64,000 nucleotides of DNA from Paraburkholderia sp. NMBU_R16 (lineage in GTDB: Bacteria; Pseudomonadota; Gammaproteobacteria; Burkholderiales; Burkholderiaceae), in the NCBI RefSeq assembly GCF_013282575.1, contig NZ_JAAAYE010000017.1:1-64000 (forward strand), in the 5' to 3' direction. A program made the translations under genes and the position numbers. The notes under the pieces were generated by a model that had not been told where the DNA came from, did not search any database, and saw only the letters and a list, made by a program, of their open reading frames with translations. Shown here piece after piece: positions 54,960 through 63,490 of this stretch (positions are counted from its first letter, which is position 1; each line of letters starts with the position of its first letter).

Positions 54960-55474
54960 CGCACCACCTTCAGCTTTTCGACGGGCTGAGCGCCTGCCAT
55001 GAGGTTTCGCAACCGCTCACGGCCGCGCGACAGTCGGGACATCACCGTGCCGATCGGCACGCCGAGCGTCAGCGCAACGTCCGCGTAGCTCATCTCTTCG
55101 AGGCCGACCAGCAGTATCACTTCGCGTTGCTCTGCCGGCAGCCGCTGAAGCGCATAGTCGAGATCGCGCATCTCGAGCGATCGCAACTGGCCGCCCGGCA
55201 CCGCGAATTCGGCTTGTCCCAGTTGCTGCTCGTCGGCCTCGACGTAATGCGCGCGCGATGCGGCCCGCCGTGTTTGACTGGCGAAAACGTTATGCATGAC
55301 CGTGAAGAGCCACGCGCGTAAGTCGGTGCCCGCCTCGAACTGATGAAGGCGGCCAAGCGCGCGCTCGAGCGTGTCTTGTACGAGGTCGTCGGCGAGTTCC
55401 CGGTTGTGGATGAGCGCGCGCGCATACCGCCGCAGTCGCGGAATGTGCTCCATCAACTCGTCACGGTGGTTCAT
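54956..55474 (-). CDS. ECF-type RNA polymerase sigma factor
   Basis: A 172-residue sigma-70-family factor with region 2 (HIPRLRRYARALIHNRELAD DL part; DLVQDTLERALGRLHQFE; DLRAWLFTVMHNVFASQTRR) and region 4 (LQRLPAEQREVILLVGLEEM; YADVALTLGVPIGTVMSRLS). It belongs with the anti-sigma factor that overlaps its end. GGAATA-type boxes upstream suggest that it controls itself and the divergent DUF305/beta-propeller genes. Confidence 0.92.
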   Translation of the reverse strand: MNHRDELMEHIPRLRRYARALIHNRELADDLVQDTLERALGRLHQFEAGTDLRAWLFTVMHNVFASQTRRAASRAHYVEADEQQLGQAEFAVPGGQLRSLEMRDLDYALQRLPAEQREVILLVGLEEMSYADVALTLGVPIGTVMSRLSRGRERLRNLMAGAQPVEKLKVVR

Positions 55475-55534
55475 AGGACTCGCCGGTCAGCGGCTTCAGG
55501 CATGTTCGCTCGAATTTCTGTTCTGTTCGAGGCA

Positions 55535-55560
55535 AACGCCGCCGGCCACCCGATTATTCC
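55535..55560 (-). promoter_or_regulatory. Candidate ECF promoter of the sigma gene
   Basis: On the minus strand GGAATA (complement of 55555-55560), 16 bases, CGTT (complement of 55535-55538) resembles the GGAAxx-N16/17-CGTT promoters recognised by several ECF groups. It lies 61 bases before the sigma-factor ATG. Confidence 0.45.
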
Positions 55561-55667
55561 GCCCGATTCAAATTCGATTCAGGGCCGTGCGCGCGGCGTG
55601 TCGCATTCCACGCGGACGAAGCCGGGGCGTGTCGGGGCATGGCCCCAAGGAAATTCGGGCGGACGAT

Positions 55668-55694
55668 GGAATATCCCCGCGTCTCGCGCAGTTC
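55668..55694 (+). promoter_or_regulatory. Candidate ECF promoter of the DUF305 gene
   Basis: GGAATA (55668-55673), 17 bases, GTTC (55691-55694). The upstream box equals the one facing the sigma gene; the downstream box is less similar. It lies about 50 bases before ATG 55745. Confidence 0.35.
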
Positions 55695-55744
55695 GCCCAG
55701 TGATAGCTCGCATTGTTGTGGACTTCGCATCCATCGGGACTTTC

Positions 55745-56200
55745 ATGAAAAAAACTGCACTTCTCGCAGCGGCGCTGGCGCTCGGCAGTGCCGCGTTCGC
55801 TGCCGGCAAATTCGCCGCCAACTCGGAGGAATCCGCTTTCCTCGCGGAAAACGATCGGGCGATGGCCCGAATGATGGATGGCATGTCCGTCAAGCCGGCC
55901 GGCGACGTCGATCATGACTTCGTTCAGACGATGATTCCTCACCATCAAGGCGCGATCGACATGGCACAGGCGGAGTTGCGCCACGGGCGCAACGAACAAT
56001 TGAGGCGGATCGCGCAAGAGATCGTCGTCGAGCAGCAGCAGGAAATCGTCGCCATGCGGCTCGCGCTCGGCGAGCCGCTGCCCACGCCTGGACCGGCGCC
56101 CGACCAGGGCGGGTCTGCATCCGAGCCGGTTCGATCGGCGACGCCTGGCCACCACAATCATCCCCAGCCCACGGGCACAATCATTGAGGAGTCGAAATGA
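55745..56200 (+). CDS. DUF305 periplasmic protein
   Basis: A 151-residue exported protein: signal peptide LLAAALALGSAAFAA, then the DUF305 helix pair (AFLAENDRAMARMMDGMSVK; DFVQTMIPHHQGAIDMAQAE; EQQQEIVAMRLALGE). MIPHHQGAIDMA with Met and His suggests binding of copper or another soft metal; DUF305 proteins are often found with copper genes. A Pro/Gly/His tail follows. Its stop overlaps the next ATG (ATGA), so it is coupled to the beta-propeller gene. Confidence 0.9.
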   Translation: MKKTALLAAALALGSAAFAAGKFAANSEESAFLAENDRAMARMMDGMSVKPAGDVDHDFVQTMIPHHQGAIDMAQAELRHGRNEQLRRIAQEIVVEQQQEIVAMRLALGEPLPTPGPAPDQGGSASEPVRSATPGHHNHPQPTGTIIEESK

Positions 56201-57654
56201 ACAGTCTTCGTTTTCGCGCGCTCGCTTGCGCCATGTCGGCCGTTGCGGCACAACTCGCGTGGGCGGGCCAGGTGCCGGGTTCCGCGTCGAGCCCCGATGT
56301 GCCGATCACCCATCGCGACCGGGTGTACGCCGCCGAGCAGTTCTCCAATACCGTGTCGATCGTGGACCCGGTCACCAATCGTTTCGTCGGCGCGATCCGG
56401 CTCGGGGATCCGGCGCCGAAGCACTTGTCCCCGCTTTATCGGGGCCAGGTACTGGTACACGGCATGGGATTTTCGCCCGATCATCGCACGCTCGCGGTCG
56501 TCTCGATCGGTTCGAATTCGGTCGCGTTCATCGATACGCAGACGAATGCCGTCAAACACATCACTTATCTCGGCCGTTCGCCGCATGAGGCATTTTTCAC
56601 GCCCGACGGCAGCGAGGTATGGGTGACGGTCCGGGGCGAAAACTATGTCGCCGTGCTCGATGGAAAGACCTTCGAGGAGAAGACGAGGATTACAGTGCCG
56701 GCCGGCCCGGGAATGCAGATCTTCTCGCCCGATGGAAAGTACGGATACGTCTGCTCGTCGTTCAATCCGGAGACCGACGTGATCTCCGTCGCCGATCACA
56801 AGATCGTCGGCAAGGTGCGCCAGGCAAGCCCGTTCTGCCCGAACATCGCGGCGACGCCGGATGGCACGCAAGTATGGTTCACACTGAAAGATATCGGCCA
56901 GACCCAGGTATTCGACGCGCGGCCGCCTTTCAAGATCCTAGCCACGCTCGACACGGGACCGATCACCAACCATGTCAACATCGTTCGTCGCGGCGGCGAA
57001 ATGTTCGCGTATGTCACGGTCGGGGGCTTGAATCAGGTGAAGGTGTTCCGCACCGATGATTTTTCGCTGGTGGCGACGATTCCCGTCGGTAATCTGCCGC
57101 ATGGCCTCTGGCCGTCGGGCGACGGTAGCCGTCTCTATGTTGGCCTCGAAAATGCGGACGCACTGGCTGTCATCGATACGGCGACCAACAAGGTCGTGGC
57201 GACAGTCCCGATCGGCCAGGCGCCCCAGGCGGTGGCCTACGTGCCTGAAGCGGTGCCACGCGGCGACGGCACGCAAAACACCGAGCCGCTCGGCGTTGCC
57301 GCTAGCGCGGCGCATCTCGAACTGGTACCGGTGCAAGGCGGCCCGGCTCGAACGACGGTCGCGCTCTTCGATCAAGGCCTGTTGCAGGTGCTCCAGGCTG
57401 CCGTGACCGGCCTCGAGCCGAAGCAGACCTATGTGCTCGGGCTGACCGAGCATGCGGACGGTACCGGTCGCATCGAGCCGCTCGCGACGTTCATGACGAA
57501 CCCGGCGGGCTCCGCGATCGTCAACGCCGTCGGCCAGATTCGCGAGATCGTTGCCCCCGGTGCGAGCGCCCCCGGCGATGTGCGCCGCTACCTCGTCATC
57601 GCACCGAGCGTGTCCGGCAAGCCCGGCGCGCCCGTTCAGCGCCAGTCGCTTTGA
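56197..57654 (+). CDS. Exported YncE-like beta-propeller protein
   Basis: A 485-residue secreted protein (signal ALACAMSAVAAQLAWA) with seven-blade YVTN/YncE-like repeats: VYAAEQFSNTVSIVDPVTNR, GSNSVAFIDTQTNAVKHITY, DGSEVWVTVRGENYVAVLDG, then LYVGLENADALAVIDTATNK. A C-terminal beta domain (~350-485) follows. Such propellers bind DNA or metals or organise surface partners. It is the second gene of the ECF-controlled unit, 4-base overlap with DUF305. A second propeller lies at 61704. Confidence 0.88.
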   Translation: MNSLRFRALACAMSAVAAQLAWAGQVPGSASSPDVPITHRDRVYAAEQFSNTVSIVDPVTNRFVGAIRLGDPAPKHLSPLYRGQVLVHGMGFSPDHRTLAVVSIGSNSVAFIDTQTNAVKHITYLGRSPHEAFFTPDGSEVWVTVRGENYVAVLDGKTFEEKTRITVPAGPGMQIFSPDGKYGYVCSSFNPETDVISVADHKIVGKVRQASPFCPNIAATPDGTQVWFTLKDIGQTQVFDARPPFKILATLDTGPITNHVNIVRRGGEMFAYVTVGGLNQVKVFRTDDFSLVATIPVGNLPHGLWPSGDGSRLYVGLENADALAVIDTATNKVVATVPIGQAPQAVAYVPEAVPRGDGTQNTEPLGVAASAAHLELVPVQGGPARTTVALFDQGLLQVLQAAVTGLEPKQTYVLGLTEHADGTGRIEPLATFMTNPAGSAIVNAVGQIREIVAPGASAPGDVRRYLVIAPSVSGKPGAPVQRQSL

Positions 57655-57857
57655 TGGCCGCACGGCCGCGCCGCGCTCGCGCACCGCATCGAGAGAATCA
57701 GGCAAGAATCCGAGACGATCGGGTATCGAGGCCGTGCGGCATCGGGATCATACTTTGCGCGCCGCGGCTTGTGCGTATGCGTCCTGCCTCCGCCGGGCGG
57801 GCGAGACGAGCAGCGCGGCGATGTCATGAACGAAGCGTGTATGGAGGGAATGGGGTC

Positions 57858-58901
57858 ATGCGTTACGCAAAGTTTGGTTCCACAGGTCTATTCGTATCCG
57901 AGCTGTGTCTGGGCACGATGACGTTCGGCGGTACGAGCGGCATCTGGGGGCAGATCGGGCAGTTGCAGCAGGCCGAAGCGGAGAAGCTGATCGGCCGCGC
58001 GATCGATGCGGGCATCAACTTCATCGATACCGCGAATGTCTATTCCGATGGCGTATCGGAGTCGATGACGGGCACGGCGCTGAAGAATCTCGATACGCCG
58101 CGCGAGAACGTCATCGTCGCAACGAAGGTGTTCGGCGAGACGGGCACCAAAAGCATCAATTCGCGCGGATTGTCACGCCATCACATCATGGATGCCGTCA
58201 AAGCGAGCCTGCGCCGTTTGCAGACCGATTACATCGATCTTTACCAGGTGCACGGGTTCGATCCCGCGACACCGATCGAGGAAACGGTGCGGGCGCTCGA
58301 TAACCTCGTGCAGCAGGGATACGTGCGCTACGTCGGCGTTTCGAACTGGGCGGCCTGGCAGATCGTCAAAGCATTGGGGGTGGCGGAGCGCCTCGGTCTT
58401 GCCCGTTTCGAATCGCTGCAGGCGTACTACACGATCGCGGGGCGAGATCTGGAACGCGAGATCGTGCCGATGCTGGCGAGCGAAGGCCTCGGCCTCATGG
58501 TCTGGAGCCCGCTCGCGGGCGGGTTCTTGAGCGGCAAGTACGGTCGTCACACGAAGGCCGAAGAAGGCAGCCGGCGCACGACTTTCGACTTCCCCCCGGT
58601 GCAGCTCGAGCGCGGCTATGACTGCATCGAGGCAATGCGCGGCATCGCGGAAACAAAGGGCGTATCCGTCGCGCAGATCGCGCTCGCGTGGCTCTTGCAT
58701 CAAAAAGCGGTGACCAGCGTCATCGTGGGCGCGAAGCGTGTCGATCAGCTCGATGACAATATCGCCGCCACCTCGGTCGCACTCAGTGCCGAAGAGCTGG
58801 CCGTCCTCGATAAGGTCAGTGCACTGCCCGCCGAGTATCCGGGCTGGATGCTGGCGCGTCAGGGCGAGGTGCGACGCAAGCAATTGAGCGAGTCGCGCTG
58901 A
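57858..58901 (+). CDS. Aldo/keto reductase
   Basis: A 347-residue NADPH-dependent oxidoreductase of the AKR superfamily: SELCLGTMTFGG, then the tetrad positions FIDTANVYSDGVSE (Asp and Tyr), VIVATKVFGE (Lys) and LYQVHGFDPATP (His). GVSNWAAWQIVKALGVAERL and the C-terminal VIVGAKRVDQLDDNIAATSV complete the barrel. Substrate: probably aldehydes or ketones of sugars or xenobiotics. GGAGGGA precedes ATG 57858. Confidence 0.93.
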   Translation: MRYAKFGSTGLFVSELCLGTMTFGGTSGIWGQIGQLQQAEAEKLIGRAIDAGINFIDTANVYSDGVSESMTGTALKNLDTPRENVIVATKVFGETGTKSINSRGLSRHHIMDAVKASLRRLQTDYIDLYQVHGFDPATPIEETVRALDNLVQQGYVRYVGVSNWAAWQIVKALGVAERLGLARFESLQAYYTIAGRDLEREIVPMLASEGLGLMVWSPLAGGFLSGKYGRHTKAEEGSRRTTFDFPPVQLERGYDCIEAMRGIAETKGVSVAQIALAWLLHQKAVTSVIVGAKRVDQLDDNIAATSVALSAEELAVLDKVSALPAEYPGWMLARQGEVRRKQLSESR

Positions 58902-58964
58902 GCCAAGCGCCTGCCGTCGCATCGTCTGTGCCGCGCGCCGCGCAACGTCCGTGAGCGCGCGGCA

Positions 58965-59969
58965 TCAGACGATCTTCGGATCGCCCCCGCCGAGCGGCGT
59001 ATCGGGGAATGGCGAGGTGGCCGCCTCGACCGGCAGCGGCGACACGGGAAGCCCCGCATTGCGCCACGCATCGAGACCGCCCCGCAACGGCAACACGTCG
59101 ACGAAGCCCGCATCGATCAACCGCTTGGCCATCCATGCCGCTGTCACCTCGTTCGGGCACGAGCAATAGATCACGAGCTTCTGATTGGGGCGGTGCGCGG
59201 CGATGATGGCATCGAGCTCGCGTTCGTCGGCAAAACGGGCACCCGGAATGACGAATGGATCGAGCCTGCGCGTCTCATCCGAACGGACATCGAAGATCGT
59301 CGGCGCCGCGCCGGACTCCATCAGCGCATGCAGCGTATCGACATCGATGCGTGCCGATTCGAGTGCGCGCAGCAATGCCCGGCGGCGTGCCCATCGCCAG
59401 AGCGCGTAGAGCGAAAGGAAAGCGACGGCGAAGAGCGCACTGGCACGCCCGAACCGACCCGCGGCCACGAGCAGATAGTCGATCTGCGGCGACAGCGCCA
59501 CACCGAGTGCGAGCCCTATGCCGGCCCAAAGCGCGGCGCCTACGCCATCGTGCGCGACGAACGTGCGATACGACGTGCCCATCGCCCCAGCCATCGGCAC
59601 GGACACGAGCGAGAGGCCCGGTATCAGTTTCGCAACTGTCAGCACACGTACGCCCCATCGCCCGAAGAAGCGTTCCGTTTTGCGTACGCAGGTGTCACGC
59701 GAAAGCGACAGTCTGCATATCGTCTTCAGTGTCGTGCCCCCGTAGATGCGGCCCGCATAGAACCACAGACTGTCGCCGATCAGCGTCGCGCAGACGGCGA
59801 GCACGAGCACGGGGCCGAGCGCGATACCGAGCGAGCCGGGATGCATGGCGGCCAATGCGCCGAACAGGACAAGCGTCGGCATGGCCGGTACCGGTAGTCC
59901 GAGTGCCGCGGCCAGCGCGTTGATGAATACGAGCATGGGACCATAGCGCGCGACGAGATCGTGGAGCAT
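58965..59969 (-). CDS. DedA-family membrane protein fused to rhodanese domain
   Basis: A 334-residue fusion. Residues ~1-200 are DedA/SNARE-associated-type with the motif LIGDSLWFYAGRIYGG and FFGRWGVRVLTVAKLIPGLS (four to five helices); DedA proteins flip lipid carriers or keep membrane potential. Residues ~215-320 are rhodanese-like: PTIFDVRSDETRRLDPFVIP, KLVIYCSCPNEVTAAWMAKR with a Cys at the active-loop site and VLPLRGGLDAWRNAGLPVSP. The soluble half faces the cytoplasm. The combination is known in some proteobacteria; its purpose is not. Confidence 0.9.
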   Translation of the reverse strand: MLHDLVARYGPMLVFINALAAALGLPVPAMPTLVLFGALAAMHPGSLGIALGPVLVLAVCATLIGDSLWFYAGRIYGGTTLKTICRLSLSRDTCVRKTERFFGRWGVRVLTVAKLIPGLSLVSVPMAGAMGTSYRTFVAHDGVGAALWAGIGLALGVALSPQIDYLLVAAGRFGRASALFAVAFLSLYALWRWARRRALLRALESARIDVDTLHALMESGAAPTIFDVRSDETRRLDPFVIPGARFADERELDAIIAAHRPNQKLVIYCSCPNEVTAAWMAKRLIDAGFVDVLPLRGGLDAWRNAGLPVSPLPVEAATSPFPDTPLGGGDPKIV

Positions 59970-60142
59970 CGGGAGTTGTCCGGAGCGAAGGCGTCGGCCG
60001 GCGGCCGCACCCGCGAATTATGCCGCGAGTGCCGTGTCCGCGCTTTCAAAACACTATTGCGCGTATGCAACGAAAAAGCGCCCAGCCAAAGAGGCCAGGC
60101 GAAACCGCCGGATGTACGGCGGCGGAGGTACCGATGGCAAAC

Positions 60143-60178
60143 ACCGGCCCGATCGCCGTTTCATCGACGATCGGGCCG
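60143..60178 (-). terminator. Hairpin after the DUF4148 gene
   Basis: CCGGCCCGATCG (60143-60154) and CGATCGGGCCGG (60167-60178) form a perfect 12-bp stem with a 12-base loop, 72 bases past the DUF4148 stop on the minus strand. It is followed by GTGTTTG rather than a full T-run. Confidence 0.55.
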
Positions 60179-60250
60179 GCGCCGATCAGTAGGGCCGAAC
60201 GATTTGGGGCGCTGCCTTCGCAACGGCGGCCGGGCGCCCGATCGATGGTA

Positions 60251-60562
60251 TTAGCGACCGAAATAGACAGCGTTGAATGCCGGGCCGACTGCGCGGCTGC
60301 CCGATGTCGACGAACCTGCTACGGTGCCGCCATACGACGTCGCAACGTTGCCGTCTTGCTGGGCAATGCGGGCTTCGGTGGCTTGCACGTTATCGGGGTA
60401 GTACGGATCCTTGCCGAATGCCGTGTGCGGGTTGGCCTGCACGAACTGCGCGAGTTCCGCCTTGACTTGAGCGCGGGACACCGGAGCGTCCGATTGAGCG
60501 AAAGAAAGGGCCGGCGCGGCGATGAGCGTGGCGATGACTGCTGCTTGAATGAGCGATTTCAT
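60251..60562 (-). CDS. DUF4148 secreted protein (second copy)
   Basis: A 103-residue exported protein: signal AAVIATLIAAPALSFA, then VSRAQVKAELAQFVQANPHT and DPYYPDNVQATEARIAQQDG, the DUF4148 core, ending in AFNAVYFGR. It is paralogous to the gene at 18944 but lacks the Pro-rich tail. GGAGG-like GGAGGTTAC precedes ATG 60562. Role unknown. Confidence 0.87.
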   Translation of the reverse strand: MKSLIQAAVIATLIAAPALSFAQSDAPVSRAQVKAELAQFVQANPHTAFGKDPYYPDNVQATEARIAQQDGNVATSYGGTVAGSSTSGSRAVGPAFNAVYFGR

Positions 60563-60756
60563 GATAAGTAACCTCCGATTTGATTGTCCTATCGGTTATT
60601 GCCGATGCAACTGCTTGAACCGATGACTGCAGTCTAGCTAGCTAAACGCTAAGGGTTAACTCCTATTTGGAGAAATCACCGTTACGTATTTGGCGATAAT
60701 CGCGGCTACGTTTGCCGACAGTTGTTCAAAACGGACTTTCACACGAGGCTTGCGCC

Positions 60757-61569
60757 ATGCATCGTTTGTTACAAAACGCTTTCGTTTTCGCGGCAATCCT
60801 TTTTGCAACGCAAGCGGCACAGGCGCAAACGCCGGATACCGTGCAGATCGAAGATCTCACCTGGACGGAGTTGCGCGATGCCGTGAAAGCCGGCAAGACG
60901 ACCGCGATCGTTCCGATCGGCGGCACCGAGCAAAGTGGGCCGTATGTTGCGCTCGGCAAGCACAACGCGCGTGTGAAGGTGCTTGCCGCGCGAATCGCGC
61001 AGACGCTCGGCAACGCGCTCGTGGCGCCGGTCATTGCCTATGTGCCCGAGGGAAGCTACGCACCCCCCACATCCCATATGCGCTTTGCAGGCACGATCAC
61101 GGTGCCGGACGACGTGTTCGAGAAAACGCTCGAATCCGCAGCGAACAGCTTACGGATTCATGGCTTCAAGAACGTCGTATTCCTCGGCGATCATGGCGGA
61201 TATCAGAACGACATCAAACAGGCGGTGGTGAGCCTCAACCGCCGTTGGGGCGGCAGCGCGCACGCGATGGTGCCACCGGAGTACTACGGCACGAGTTCGG
61301 ATGGCTACGCGCAAATTCTTCGCCGACATGGCTATCGCGACGATGAGATCGGCACGCATGCCGGGCTTGCCGACACGGCGCTGTTGCTGGCCGTCGCACC
61401 GCAGATGGTCCGCACCGACGAGCTGCGCCGTGCGGCCAAACCGGGGCCGTCGGACGGCGTATATGGAGGCGACCCGCGGCGTGCGAGCGCGGAGCTCGGG
61501 CGGCTCGGCACCGATGCAATCGTCGCACGTACTGTCGAAGCCATCAAAAAGGCGACGGGCAAGCAGTAG
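60757..61569 (+). CDS. Secreted creatininase-family protein
   Basis: A 270-residue protein with a signal peptide (FVFAAILFATQAAQAQ) and the creatininase/amidohydrolase fold: IVPIGGTEQSGPYVALGKHN (metal Glu and His), NVVFLGDHGGYQND and IGTHAGLADTALLLAVAP, where the usual Glu of HAGxxET is Asp (HAGLAD). Cytoplasmic members act on creatinine, mycofactocin or formamide rings; an exported form is unusual. GAGG stands upstream. It lies 134 bases before the second beta-propeller gene. Confidence 0.85.
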   Translation: MHRLLQNAFVFAAILFATQAAQAQTPDTVQIEDLTWTELRDAVKAGKTTAIVPIGGTEQSGPYVALGKHNARVKVLAARIAQTLGNALVAPVIAYVPEGSYAPPTSHMRFAGTITVPDDVFEKTLESAANSLRIHGFKNVVFLGDHGGYQNDIKQAVVSLNRRWGGSAHAMVPPEYYGTSSDGYAQILRRHGYRDDEIGTHAGLADTALLLAVAPQMVRTDELRRAAKPGPSDGVYGGDPRRASAELGRLGTDAIVARTVEAIKKATGKQ

Positions 61570-61703
61570 CGACATTACGCCGGCTTGCGTTTTTGCCCGC
61601 TTCGGGGTTTGCTTGGTCTTGATTCTCGGGTTTTTCGATTCGGTTTTTCGGTTTTGCGATCGCTTCGCTTTTCCACATTCGACATTCGACAACGGACCTC
61701 CCT

Positions 61704-62903
61704 ATGCGCCAGAACCTTGATGCCCGCGTTATCTTGCTGTCAGTCCGCGCTTCGATCGGCGCCGCATGTGTCGTTTTGGCGAGCTTGTCGAGCGGCGCAT
61801 CGGCGTTCGCCGCAAGCGCCCAGCCGGCGGTGACGACCGTGCCTGGCATGCCGCCGGTCATCGATTCGCGCAACCTTTACAGCGAAGCGGGCAGCGGACA
61901 CCTGAGCAAAGCGGTTGCCGGCGCATTGCCGCGCGTGTATGTGCCGAACCTGCGTTCGGACGACGTCTATGTGATCGATCCGGCCACCTTCAAGGTCGTC
62001 GATAAATTCAAGGTAGGCCGCAGTCCTCAGCACATCGTGCCGTCATGGGATCTGCAAACGCTCTGGGTGACGAATAACGCCGAGGAGCGGACCGATGGAA
62101 CGTTGACGTCGATCGATCCGAAGACCGGCAAGCCCGGCGCGGCCATCGCGGTGGACGATCCTTACAACATGTACTTCACACCCGATGGCAAGGAAGCGAT
62201 CGTCGTCGCGGAGGCCCATGCGCGGCTCGACTTTCGCGACCCTCATACGATGGCGCTGCGTTCGAGCCTCGATGTTCCGCAATGCAAGGGCATCAATCAT
62301 GCGGATTTTTCGATCGACGGCAAATACGCGCTGTTCACCTGCGAGTTCGGCCATGGGCTGGCCAAAATCGATATGACGAGCCGGAAAGTCCTCGGCTATA
62401 TCACGTTCGGAAAGAAGAGCATGCCGCAGGACGTGCGCGTCGCGCCCGATGGAAAGGTGTTTTATGTGGCCGACATGATGGCGGATGGCGTGCATGTCGT
62501 CGATGGCGACAACTTCAAGGAGCTTGAGTTCATCGCCACGGGGGTCGGTACGCACGGCCTGTACCCGAGCCGGGACGGCACGAAGCTCTACGTCGCCAAT
62601 CGCGGCTCGAGCCATGTCCATGGCATGAAGCATGGTAAGGGTAGCGTGTCGGTCATCGATTTCGCTACGCGCAAGGTGGTGGCGACCTGGCCGATTCCAG
62701 GCGGCGGCAGCCCCGATATGGGCAACGTCAGTGTGGATGGCAAGACGCTATGGCTGTCCGGCCGCTTCGACGATGTTACCTATGCGATCGACACGGCGAC
62801 AGGCGCGGTGCGCTCGATCGCTGTCGGCATGGAGCCACATGGGCTCACGGTATGGCCGCAGCCCGGGCGTTATTCGCTCGGGCATACGGGAAACATGCGC
62901 TGA
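61704..62903 (+). CDS. Exported YncE-like beta-propeller protein (second)
   Basis: A 399-residue secreted protein (signal ACVVLASLSSGASAFA) with YVTN-like repeats: VYVPNLRSDDVYVIDPATFK, TLWVTNNAEERTDGTLTSID, KALFTCEFGHG-like strands (YALFTCEFGHGLAKIDMTSR), VFYVADMMADGVHVVDGDNF and LYVANRGSSHVHGMKHGKGS. Several His and Cys residues near the blade tops may bind metal (FTCEFGHG; SSHVHGMKHG). It follows the creatininase-family gene and is likely co-expressed. Related to the propeller at 56197 in fold but not a close copy. Confidence 0.85.
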   Translation: MRQNLDARVILLSVRASIGAACVVLASLSSGASAFAASAQPAVTTVPGMPPVIDSRNLYSEAGSGHLSKAVAGALPRVYVPNLRSDDVYVIDPATFKVVDKFKVGRSPQHIVPSWDLQTLWVTNNAEERTDGTLTSIDPKTGKPGAAIAVDDPYNMYFTPDGKEAIVVAEAHARLDFRDPHTMALRSSLDVPQCKGINHADFSIDGKYALFTCEFGHGLAKIDMTSRKVLGYITFGKKSMPQDVRVAPDGKVFYVADMMADGVHVVDGDNFKELEFIATGVGTHGLYPSRDGTKLYVANRGSSHVHGMKHGKGSVSVIDFATRKVVATWPIPGGGSPDMGNVSVDGKTLWLSGRFDDVTYAIDTATGAVRSIAVGMEPHGLTVWPQPGRYSLGHTGNMR

Positions 62904-62916
62904 GCCGCATGCGGGT

Positions 62917-63324
62917 TCAACCGCGTTGCGGCGCGGGCCGCAACGCGTGGGCGCCGTCGCCGAGCAAGAACAGCGCGATGAGCGCGACTGCCCAGAAGGC
63001 GGGGTATTCCCATCCACCGCCCTTGTTCGTGAAGAGCCACCCGTTCGCGCCGTGCACCATGACGATGGTGCCGAGCATTTCGATGGCGAGCGGGATCGCC
63101 ACCCACGAAGCATAGATACCGAAGATCAGTGCGATGCCGCCGACGAGCTCGAGGACGATCGTCAGATAGGCGGCAATGGCGGGTAATCCGAGCGAGCCGA
63201 AAAAGCCGACGAAGCCGGGAATCGAGAATACGAAAAACTTCAGGCCGACGTGGGCCAAGAAGAGGATGCCGAGGCTGACTCGTAACAGCAGCGCGGCGTA
63301 AGGGGCGGTTCTCGAATTGATCAT
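62917..63324 (-). CDS. DoxX-family membrane protein
   Basis: A 135-residue protein with four helices: LLLRVSLGILFLAHVGLKFF, FGSLGLPAIAAYLTIVLELV, GIALIFGIYASWVAIPLAIE and FWAVALIALFLLGDG. The arrangement LRVSLGILFLAHVGLK is the DoxX signature; relatives are subunits of quinone oxidases or protect against oxidative stress. It converges on the propeller gene 13 bases away and is divergent from the LysR gene at 63491. Confidence 0.9.
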   Translation of the reverse strand: MINSRTAPYAALLLRVSLGILFLAHVGLKFFVFSIPGFVGFFGSLGLPAIAAYLTIVLELVGGIALIFGIYASWVAIPLAIEMLGTIVMVHGANGWLFTNKGGGWEYPAFWAVALIALFLLGDGAHALRPAPQRG

Positions 63325-63490
63325 GGCGGTGGCCGGAAGTGAAGCGATAAGAGGGAGTGCACCGGAGGCACGCTCGTCCAACGGCATTCGGAGCATTCCG
63401 GTTGCGACCTGTGGCGAACGATACGGTGGAGCGGCGCGCGAATCAACTCGGCTATGATTGATCCATCATTTACTGCTGGTTGACGATCGG

